A stretch of 7,628 nt of DNA from Euryarchaeota archaeon UBA538. Its GTDB lineage: Archaea > Thermoplasmatota > Poseidoniia > Poseidoniales > Thalassarchaeaceae. The stretch lies in contig DALC01000017.1 in the NCBI GenBank assembly GCA_002499325.1, positions 1 through 7,628 on the forward strand, given 5' to 3'. Positions 1 to 5,626 of the stretch are shown piece by piece; positions within the stretch are counted from its first letter, which is position 1, and every line of letters starts with the position of its first letter. The translations under genes were made by a program, and so were the position numbers. The notes below the pieces were generated by a model that was given only the letters and a program-made list of their open reading frames with translations, searched no databases and had not been told where the DNA came from.

Positions 1-1
1 A

Positions 2-373
2 GAGCAATTCAAAGAAGTACTGGGATCCAGTGCTTGGCCTGGCACATTGAATGTAGATCTGGAAAGTGAGAGCTTGGACCCTTACAGGAAATTGAGAGTT
101 GCTTCTGGACTGGACGAAGGAAGCGATGTTGTCGGACTTGAGCCAATTAGGATTCAAGGTTTTGAAAGGGATGGAAAGTCGTTTGGAGGAGCTACAGCTT
201 TTCATGCTAGTATCTCAATCGATTCTGAAATATGGACAAAATGTGCCTTACTGATCCCTGACTTAACTAGGCATACCAAAACTGCTGAAATTATCTCTAA
301 CTCATTCCTGAGAGAAAGCCTACCCTGCGATGATGGTGATGAAGTTTGGATTAGGATAGACCGATTTCTCTAA
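2..373 (+). CDS. ribK: CTP-dependent riboflavin kinase, archaeal type (3' part; 5' end outside window)
   Basis: The product phosphorylates riboflavin to FMN; the archaeal family uses CTP rather than ATP. The reading frame is open to the left edge, giving 123 C-terminal residues, most of the usual domain of about 130 residues. Visible family features, counted from the first residue in the window, are PGTLNVDL at 13-20 (the conserved TLNV segment of the nucleotide/flavin site), an IRIQGFE strand followed by a Phe-Gly turn in the middle, and the C-terminal block AEIISNSFLRESL...DGDEVWI, matching the family's EIIa..nLR..L.l.DGD.V pattern. A TTG at 47-49 could be mistaken for the start, but it would remove the TLNV segment, so the true start is upstream. 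An N-terminal HTH domain (RbkR-type fusion) cannot be excluded. The last 23 nt overlap the 3' end of convergent truA. The family call comes from recalled motifs, not a search. Confidence 0.83.
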   Translation, partial: EQFKEVLGSSAWPGTLNVDLESESLDPYRKLRVASGLDEGSDVVGLEPIRIQGFERDGKSFGGATAFHASISIDSEIWTKCALLIPDLTRHTKTAEIISNSFLRESLPCDDGDEVWIRIDRFL

Positions 374-1232
374 TCCATTCTGAGTTAACCATTGTGGACA
401 TTTCCAAGTTAGCCAACCCCATCCAATTCTTATGCCCCCTGAGTGAAGATGGTGGCTTTGAGAATATTCTGGTATCGGGGATAGAACCCATTCCAATTCC
501 ATCCAGTGCCGAATGGTTGATTTCCCAAAGAATCAAACCTCTAGAGCTCCCCATTCCCATATCAACGGGAATATTTGGGTTTTCAATAGATTTAGCTAGG
601 AAGTCTAGATCATATTCTCCTGATACGACTCCTGTGATGGCGGAGGCCATTCTCCTGACTTGGTTCCACAGAAATGATTTCGCAACCACGCAAATTCCTA
701 TTGGCCTGTTATCACTATCTAGCCAAGGATTACAACTAATTACAGTCCTAGTTGGATCTTTTCCTTCTTCAAGCCTACAGAGATTGGTGAAGTCATGAGT
801 CCCTACAAAAATTTGACATGCTTTGCTTAGGATATCAATATCGACATTTTCAGGCCATGCTTTGATAACTTCGCATCTGTAGTAGTACTTCCTTGAAATT
901 ACCGGACGTGTCGGAGTAGTGGAAGGGACTTTTTTCGCGGCCCATGCCACCAAATCATCTGGGAGACGATCGTTAAGGGCCCTGATTACTTTCGACCCGT
1001 CAACAGATGAGATTACTGACTCGGGAAGGTCTATACTGGCCAGGTTCATCCTCACGCTTACTCCTGCATCGGTTCTACTGGAGAGCCTGAGACACCCCTC
1101 ACTCCACCATCCTATCTCTTTCAGTGACTCCTTCAGAGTGCCTTGGACAGTTCTAACATCGGGTTGTATTTGGGATCCGTGAAATAGACCTCCGTGGTAC
1201 CCGATGGCGACTAGAAAACAGTCGCTGGTCAG
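351..1232 (-). CDS. truA: tRNA pseudouridine synthase A; start uncertain (CTG proposed)
   Basis: TruA isomerises uridines 38-40 in the tRNA anticodon stem-loop. Numbered from the proposed CTG at 1232-1230 (293 aa), it shows an N-terminal strand FLVAIGYHG (6-14), SQIQP..RTVQGTL (20-33), the catalytic motif SSRTDAGVSV with Asp55, RALNDRLPDDL, RKYYYR (about 114-119), GTHDFTNLC (about 144-152) and FLWNQVRRM (about 187-195). These are all TruA hallmarks. There is no ATG, GTG or TTG in frame between the TPR gene's TAG (1247-1245) and a GTG at 1055-1053, and starting at that GTG would lose Asp55. A CTG with AGGGGG (1246-1241) 8 nt upstream is the only start compatible with the sequence as given. The alternative is an ATG at 1252-1250 in another frame plus a one-base shift in the adjoining G5A4 tract. 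It is the last gene of the minus-strand run and overlaps the riboflavin kinase gene tail to tail. Family identity is firm; the start is not. Confidence 0.85.
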   Translation of the reverse strand: MTSDCFLVAIGYHGGLFHGSQIQPDVRTVQGTLKESLKEIGWWSEGCLRLSSRTDAGVSVRMNLASIDLPESVISSVDGSKVIRALNDRLPDDLVAWAAKKVPSTTPTRPVISRKYYYRCEVIKAWPENVDIDILSKACQIFVGTHDFTNLCRLEEGKDPTRTVISCNPWLDSDNRPIGICVVAKSFLWNQVRRMASAITGVVSGEYDLDFLAKSIENPNIPVDMGMGSSRGLILWEINHSALDGIGMGSIPDTRIFSKPPSSLRGHKNWMGLANLEMSTMVNSEWIREIGLS

Positions 1233-1240
1233 TTTGTTTT

Positions 1241-1246
1241 CCCCCT
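1241..1246 (-). promoter_or_regulatory. Candidate ribosome binding site for truA CTG start
   Basis: AGGGGG on the minus strand can pair with the CCUCC core of 16S rRNA through one G-U wobble. It lies 8 nt before the CTG at 1232-1230. The same G-rich form precedes the TTG-started permease gene in this run. It overlaps the amber stop of the TPR gene, so translation of the two genes may be coupled. The tract is also a homopolymer where a sequencing slip could occur. Confidence 0.4.
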
Positions 1247-1787
1247 ATTCATCTGAAACTAGGTACTCCATCGCCTCGTCTACTGACGAAAAGCCGAGAC
1301 CTAACATCGCGAACTCCAGTGCTATTGGGATAAATTGTCGAGCGTTGGGATTGCTCCTGTCATAGTTTGTCTTCATATCTACCAATTCAATCAACGCCTT
1401 GGCGGCTTCATACAAGTGGAATGAGACGTCTACGTCGTCTAACTCATCCCCTAATGACTTGAGCTTCCTGAATTCGCGAACTGCCATTGGCATTCTATCG
1501 AATTCGAGTAGAGCGTTGGCGTAGGAGGCGAGGTAGTCAGGGTTCTTCGGGTCCATGGATGACGCTTTTCTGAAATAAGCTGCTATCTGGCCCTCGTTAA
1601 TCCTATCATTCCCTTTATCATCCAGATTTCCGTTGGCCTGAATCTCAAAAAGAGCAGCTTCTGCCCATCCATGGAAACCTGCTGGGTCGTCAGGATTGGC
1701 GTTCGAAAAAGCCTCGAAAATTTCCATTGCCCCAATGAAATCTCCTTTTGTGATTAGTTGTGCTGCTTGAGTTACTGTGTCTTCCAT
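1245..1787 (-). CDS. TPR-like helical repeat protein
   Basis: This is a 180-residue soluble, probably cytoplasmic, all-helical protein. Helix pairs with the TPR pattern are visible: residues 5-35 (AAQLITKGDFIGAMEIFEAF, then NPDDPAGFHGWAEAALFE) and about 68-112 (FRKASSMDPKNPDYLASYA, then NALLEFDRMPMAVREFRKL). Each carries the W/Y-G/A-A spacing and the P-x-N-P / D-P-K-N-P turn usual at TPR boundaries. A further helical segment (about 120-178) is less regular. TPR proteins act as protein-binding scaffolds; no partner can be named. There is no signal peptide or membrane span. The ATG is supported by GAGGGAG at 1798-1792. A 57-nt gap separates it from the upstream membrane-protein gene, one of the two largest gaps in the run; I saw no clear TATA-like box in it. 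Its TAG stop is followed, in the same frame, by truA coding sequence. Confidence 0.72.
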   Translation of the reverse strand: MEDTVTQAAQLITKGDFIGAMEIFEAFSNANPDDPAGFHGWAEAALFEIQANGNLDDKGNDRINEGQIAAYFRKASSMDPKNPDYLASYANALLEFDRMPMAVREFRKLKSLGDELDDVDVSFHLYEAAKALIELVDMKTNYDRSNPNARQFIPIALEFAMLGLGFSSVDEAMEYLVSDE

Positions 1788-1791
1788 TGGT

Positions 1792-1798
1792 CTCCCTC
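1792..1798 (-). promoter_or_regulatory. Ribosome binding site for the TPR gene
   Basis: GAGGGAG on the minus strand ends 4 nt before the ATG at 1787-1785. It is purine-rich and partly complementary to the 16S rRNA 3' end. It supports this ATG as the start. Confidence 0.5.
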
Positions 1799-1843
1799 GG
1801 GCTTAATCGGTGGCCTTGCAGTTAAGAACGGTGCGGAAGACCA

Positions 1844-2752
1844 TTATGAATTGTCTATTAACTCGTTGATTAATGCGTAAACAGACATAGGTTCACTGAT
1901 ACAGTAAAGACATTCACTCGGATCTTGAGAAGAGGGATTGCTTTTTCTCTGAATAAAAATCCAGCTTAAAGGATTCAAGAAACTTGATTGTTTAACTAAG
2001 ACATTATCATCAGTGATATTTGATTGCATTCCGTCAGTAATCACATGTATGTTTCCGAAACCAAATATTCTCCCGATTATTGAAGGCTCAACCTTTAGGT
2101 TTTCAACCTTCTCAAACGGGATGCCAACCACACTAGAGTCGAAATAAAGGAACTTTTTCCTAATGTGGACCCTCTTATCTGTAATGGCATATTGGAATGC
2201 ATTGCTATAGTGTGCAGTCAAGGCCACGGCGGAGATTGAAGATAATACCCCTAGTACGAGATAGTACCAATCTTTCCAGACTGGAATGTGTTCTCCGATA
2301 AAATGATCAAATCCATGATATCCAATAAATATTAAAATTGAGTTTATGACTGTTGTAGTGTACCAAAATAGAGGAATTAATCCATTAACGAGTAACCATG
2401 ATGTCGTCCATCCCCCTGATGTGGATGTATTTAGAAAGTGATTTACTTTTGCGACCAGGAGCATCATTATTGCAAACCCTAAAACACCCGAAATGTCTAT
2501 GATTGTTTTAGCTAGTCCTACTACAAGGTTCAAATTAGCCTCTCCTTCGATAACAGTATCATACTTAGCAGCCCAGTAGAAGATTAGGTGGATTACAAGT
2601 ACTAATCCAGCCAGAGCATATTTACCGGACATGGACATCAAAGCTGGGCTTCCATGCCATATTGGAGTTTCTGAATCGGAAATCTCGGGGAACCTTTCTC
2701 TTACTGCTTCAAGGTCCAATTTTGATTTGAAGCTGGAAATTATCTCACTCAT
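1844..2752 (-). CDS. Multi-pass membrane protein with bacterial PH (bPH_2/DUF304-like) domain
   Basis: Started at the ATG at 2752-2750, the protein has 302 residues. After a short acidic head comes ETPIWHGSPALM (28-39), the E-x-x-x-W-x-G-x-P entry typical of bPH_2 proteins. Hydrophobic segments follow at about 43-61, 85-102, 118-144 and 162-182. The PH-like domain is visible as YAITDKRVHIRKKFL (188-202), IPFEKVENLKVEPSIIGRIF (211-230) and GFGNIHVIT (231-239), which matches the family pattern of YxiTdkRv, ip..kI..i.v..si.gr and fGfGni.v. Such domains sit at membranes and their ligands are mostly unknown. The reading frame is open further upstream (to 2806), but that would overlap the preceding gene by 46 nt; the AGGTG site at 2762-2758 decides for 2752. 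The gene follows the lipocalin-like gene by 8 nt, suggesting joint expression. A role in envelope lipid handling is inference only. Confidence 0.75.
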   Translation of the reverse strand: MSEIISSFKSKLDLEAVRERFPEISDSETPIWHGSPALMSMSGKYALAGLVLVIHLIFYWAAKYDTVIEGEANLNLVVGLAKTIIDISGVLGFAIMMLLVAKVNHFLNTSTSGGWTTSWLLVNGLIPLFWYTTTVINSILIFIGYHGFDHFIGEHIPVWKDWYYLVLGVLSSISAVALTAHYSNAFQYAITDKRVHIRKKFLYFDSSVVGIPFEKVENLKVEPSIIGRIFGFGNIHVITDGMQSNITDDNVLVKQSSFLNPLSWIFIQRKSNPSSQDPSECLYCISEPMSVYALINELIDNS

Positions 2753-2757
2753 AACGA

Positions 2758-2762
2758 CACCT
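2758..2762 (-). promoter_or_regulatory. Ribosome binding site deciding the PH-domain gene start
   Basis: AGGTG on the minus strand lies 5 nt before the ATG at 2752-2750 and overlaps the TAG stop of the preceding gene. It favours this ATG over the longer open frame reaching 2806. Confidence 0.6.
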
Positions 2763-3897
2763 AATGAAGAACTCCCCATGCGTGTTCTGCATTTCCATGA
2801 ATCCATTCATAGTCCTGCTCTGTCCTAACCCCCTCGGAATCCTCGAATGTGATCGAGACTACCTCAAGGGGATATTCATTATAGGTTAGATGACTGACCC
2901 ATGAGGCCCTAGTTGGTTGGTCAAAAATCCATCTTGCTCTACTAACTGCCCTAACTCTGATTGTGGCGCTTGAGTCGTCATTCCAGACCTTAACTCTGAA
3001 TTCCGGGAGAACATTTCCCTTATCGTCCAGTAATGCATCTTCAGAGCTTTGCTTGCAAAGCTCAACAGTGCAGTTGTCGAAATTCTGAGTCTTTCCAGTC
3101 TTTCTATCTTGGAAAACACCTGTGCCTATATTTGGAGTACGGAAGAAATCCCTTAACCTCCAAGGCTTATCGTCTCTCGCTGACCACATCGGAGTGACGT
3201 GTGGCATGAACCAATCAAGATATGATCCATCATTGAAATGTAACATCCCCCAAAACCATGGAAAGGAAGGCGCTTGAACGGAAACCTTCTGGAAATAGCC
3301 TGTTCCCTCCAAAACCTCGCCATCTACAACCAGCCTACACTTTGTAGCTTGTAATCTGAGGATATCATATCCCATACCCAAGAAGTACTCATTATTCTTG
3401 TAGGTTAATTCACTAGGGGGTCCCCACCAGGGAGTGAGTTCGGCTTCGAACTTACTGGGTGCGCCTCTGGTAACTGCCTCTTCATCACTTGAGAGATTTA
3501 TCCAAAAGGACTTGTTACCGGGTGCCATTCCTATCGACATATCTTGAGGAATCAGGGGTATTACAGCTCCTGCTCCTTCTCCTTTGCCCTCCCCTGGCCA
3601 TAGAGGATGTGTATCTGAAATACTGGCCATCCTGCATTCCCTCATAACCAGAGGCTCAAACATTTTCTCCCCATCAAACCACCAAGCACAGACCATTCCG
3701 GGAATAACATGACCTCCGTGTTCATCTACAAACATCCTACCTCCGGGTTTCCACCAGTGTCCACTAACTCTTATTGCCGGAGTTTCCTTTGTTGACCATA
3801 ATATCATCAATTGCTTTGATCTACCTGGCCTATCGGGGTCTGGGATGAGTATCAGTGCCCACCACCACCACCATGACAATCGACGAATAGGGGGCAT
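2761..3897 (-). CDS. Trp-rich protein resembling the CrtC/AttH lipocalin-like superfamily
   Basis: Started at the ATG at 3897-3895, the protein has 378 residues, of which 24 are Trp, including five in a row near the N terminus (codons at 3873-3859). There is no clear signal peptide and no convincing membrane span. The body is beta-rich with the pattern of a two-lobed lipocalin-like protein: a first half with RVSGHWWKPGG, MVCAWWFDGEK and ELTPWWGPPSE, then VDGEVLEGTGYFQKV and PSFPWFWGMLHFNDGSYLDW, which resemble the GxGY and W-W-x-x-h-F-x-D/G-G-S blocks of carotenoid 1,2-hydratase (CrtC) and AttH-like proteins. Those families act on or bind hydrophobic isoprenoids, but I cannot confirm catalytic residues, so the substrate is unassigned. 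GGAGG at 3911-3907, 9 nt upstream, favours this start; an ATG at 3957-3955, 4 nt after the permease stop, would add 20 residues but has a poorer site. It sits between an ABC permease and a PH-domain membrane protein. Confidence 0.5.
   Translation of the reverse strand: MPPIRRLSWWWWWALILIPDPDRPGRSKQLMILWSTKETPAIRVSGHWWKPGGRMFVDEHGGHVIPGMVCAWWFDGEKMFEPLVMRECRMASISDTHPLWPGEGKGEGAGAVIPLIPQDMSIGMAPGNKSFWINLSSDEEAVTRGAPSKFEAELTPWWGPPSELTYKNNEYFLGMGYDILRLQATKCRLVVDGEVLEGTGYFQKVSVQAPSFPWFWGMLHFNDGSYLDWFMPHVTPMWSARDDKPWRLRDFFRTPNIGTGVFQDRKTGKTQNFDNCTVELCKQSSEDALLDDKGNVLPEFRVKVWNDDSSATIRVRAVSRARWIFDQPTRASWVSHLTYNEYPLEVVSITFEDSEGVRTEQDYEWIHGNAEHAWGVLH
3859..3873 (-). repeat. (TGG)5 trinucleotide tract encoding five tryptophans
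   Basis: Five perfect TGG codons in a row on the minus strand (CCA repeats on the plus strand) encode consecutive Trp near the start of the lipocalin-like protein. Trp has only one codon, so the DNA repeat is forced by the protein. Such tracts can also vary in copy number by slippage without changing frame. Confidence 0.9.
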
Positions 3898-3906
3898 GAC
3901 ATCAAG

Positions 3907-3911
3907 CCTCC
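3907..3911 (-). promoter_or_regulatory. Ribosome binding site deciding the start of the Trp-rich gene
   Basis: GGAGG on the minus strand lies 9 nt before the ATG at 3897-3895. The alternative ATG at 3957-3955 has no comparable site, only a weak GTGAT 3 nt upstream. This supports the shorter protein. Confidence 0.55.
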
Positions 3912-3961
3912 ACAGTGATGAGAAGTCACCCTTGAAATGAGAATTATCTTGAATCATGGTA

Positions 3962-5626
3962 TCACATTATTTCTCTCTTGCTAAAAACTGCACTGCCAAT
4001 ACCTATCATGGAAAGAGAGACTCCCATGAGCATGGTTACGGAAGTGAGGATACCTAAATATGCGTTACTAGAATTTAGTGTATGCACCGGAGGAGACCAA
4101 ATCCATTCTAATCCAGTCTGTAAGCCGAATGCTGATGACATCTGAGAAAATTGAAGAGTGTCGGGCCAAGAAACCATAACGATTGAGTCAATTAGCTGTA
4201 GGCCCCAGTGAGATACAGAAAGTGTGGCAATTGAAGAGCTAGGAGAGATAAGAGTAGTGAATCCCATGGCAAATTCCCACACTCCAATCACGATACACAG
4301 GTATACTCCATACTTCGGCAAGAGTAGCCCTACAGTGTTAAACAGAGATCCATATGCCGCCAAAACAAGTATTGTTGCGACAGCGATTCCAAACCAAACA
4401 GGGAGGTCCCCCACTCTGAGCAGGCTTTCTCCTGGCCCTATTATCGATGTGATTAATCCCATCACCAAAGACAAAGCTAGAACAAAAACTGAGACAACGG
4501 CCATATATCCTAGAACGCGATAAAGTATGAACTCGCCCCTGTGAATTGGCTTAGATAGTAGATAGTGTAATGTTCCCCTCTCAGTCTCATCTCGAACCAA
4601 TCCTAAAGAAAGGAAGAGAGGCAGGAATAGGCCCAGTAGAAGGACGAATGCTATCTTTCCTGTCGCTATTACGAAGGTCCTGTGGCTGGCTTCGCCTGCA
4701 TAATTTTCGTCTACTGGATCTTCATCTACGGAAGAGTCGGCACTGATGGAAATGACCTCTCCGGTTTGTGAGTTTATCACCCAAATAACATCACATTGGA
4801 TACCATTACCATTTGCGTCTGGCCTATGTGGCTCTTCCCACCACATGAATTCATCTGGGCCATCCAATTGAGCGAACCAATCCGTCCTAAGGCAGTCTCC
4901 ATCATCATCGACTCCCTGACTTCCTGCTGAACCGTCCCAATCGATATCGTCCTCATCTATGTACATCTCCTTGGGATCTTTCGGAACGTCAAATATTCCA
5001 GTAACATAGCCGTAGGTAAGATAGTAATCCCTCGGGACTGTGAGATTTCCTTCTGCATTAAATTTCCCATTTGTGGCATATGTACCGTCTTCTAGTTCAC
5101 ATGCTGTCGCGAAATCGGGGATCCAGTCTACGAACAACTCTCCCCGTGTATCTGGACAATCCGTGACATCATCCCAGTCGATAACATAGTCCCATTGCCC
5201 TCCCTTGTAATCGATATCTATCCAAGTAGCATCAAGTAGAGAGACTCCCTCCCATGTCTTGTTTCCTGAAATTTCTCGATTTTCATCATTCCAGTCTATT
5301 TCACCCTCGTAGATATATGTTCCCGACCCTGGGTACTCTTCTCCATTCCAGTCACTGGTCCCATATTTTCTCTCTTGTCCGAGTGGGTATCCATCTCTGT
5401 CTTGATCCACACTGTCACCATCGTTATCTATGGATTCGAATCCTTCTCTTACTGAGTCAATGTAGAAAGCTAGCAGCAGAATCATCAACATTGTCCCCAA
5501 TGCTAAAACTACCCAGGTAGATATTTTGTGCCTGAGTTGCCTGATAGTTAACTCGACCACAGCGCCTGCCTTCCTATCCAGTCTGGTCCAAACTGTTTCT
5601 GACAGATCTCTTCCCTGTGGGTCCAA
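3962..5626 (-). CDS. ABC-2 type transporter permease with large acidic extracytoplasmic domain
   Basis: This 554-residue membrane component is probably the partner of the ATPase encoded immediately before it. An amphipathic N terminus (VELTIRQLRHKI) leads into TM1 (about 36-56). Residues about 57-318 form an unusually large, strongly acidic domain predicted to face outside. TM2-TM6 follow at about 319-343, 370-397, 408-435, 440-461 and 521-547. The ABC-2 hallmark LVRDETERGTLHYLLSKPIHR (split here: LVRDETERGT 343-352, LHYLLSKPIHR 353-363) follows TM2. The outer domain holds Asp-rich loops like calcium-binding DxDxDG motifs: IDNDGDSVDQDRDGYP (66-81), GVDDDGDC (238-245) and PDANGNGIQCD (269-279). 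It also has four Cys (157, 176, 245, 278) that could form disulfides. The start is TTG at 5626-5624, directly after the ATPase TGA and supported by GGGGGTGA at 5638-5631. The family usually has only short loops after TM1. The substrate is unknown. Confidence 0.85.
   Translation of the reverse strand: MDPQGRDLSETVWTRLDRKAGAVVELTIRQLRHKISTWVVLALGTMLMILLLAFYIDSVREGFESIDNDGDSVDQDRDGYPLGQERKYGTSDWNGEEYPGSGTYIYEGEIDWNDENREISGNKTWEGVSLLDATWIDIDYKGGQWDYVIDWDDVTDCPDTRGELFVDWIPDFATACELEDGTYATNGKFNAEGNLTVPRDYYLTYGYVTGIFDVPKDPKEMYIDEDDIDWDGSAGSQGVDDDGDCLRTDWFAQLDGPDEFMWWEEPHRPDANGNGIQCDVIWVINSQTGEVISISADSSVDEDPVDENYAGEASHRTFVIATGKIAFVLLLGLFLPLFLSLGLVRDETERGTLHYLLSKPIHRGEFILYRVLGYMAVVSVFVLALSLVMGLITSIIGPGESLLRVGDLPVWFGIAVATILVLAAYGSLFNTVGLLLPKYGVYLCIVIGVWEFAMGFTTLISPSSSIATLSVSHWGLQLIDSIVMVSWPDTLQFSQMSSAFGLQTGLEWIWSPPVHTLNSSNAYLGILTSVTMLMGVSLSMIGIGSAVFSKREIM

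Noticed and set aside
66..96. Tandem repeats or CRISPR-like arrays anywhere in the window
   Set aside because: Apart from the (TGG)5 tract I found no spaced direct repeats; purine-rich stretches such as this one are ordinary coding sequence.
47..373. Riboflavin kinase as a complete small gene starting at TTG 47
   Set aside because: The frame is open to the left edge, and the conserved PGTLNV segment straddles the TTG, so the gene is a fragment with its start outside.
351..1055. TruA as a 234-residue protein starting at GTG 1055
   Set aside because: This start cuts off the RTDAG catalytic motif and the N-terminal strand that are clearly encoded upstream in the same frame.
394..1182. Plus-strand open frames opposite truA
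   Set aside because: They lie antisense to a well-recognised gene, have no family-like motifs and look like shadow frames.
1788..1843. Promoter between the PH-domain and TPR genes
   Set aside because: I saw no TATA-like box with a BRE-like purine element at a plausible distance; the short gap and an SD for the TPR gene fit continued transcription.
2753..2806. Longer N terminus for the PH-domain protein
   Set aside because: It would overlap the preceding gene by 46 nt and lacks a better SD; the ATG at 2752 has AGGTG 5 nt upstream.
3898..3957. Twenty-residue N-terminal extension of the Trp-rich protein
   Set aside because: It is possible, but the internal ATG has GGAGG at 9 nt and the upstream one has no strong site. 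Kept as an alternative only.
4224..4523. Plus-strand frame within the permease gene
   Set aside because: It is antisense to transmembrane coding sequence and shows no domain; treated as a shadow frame.
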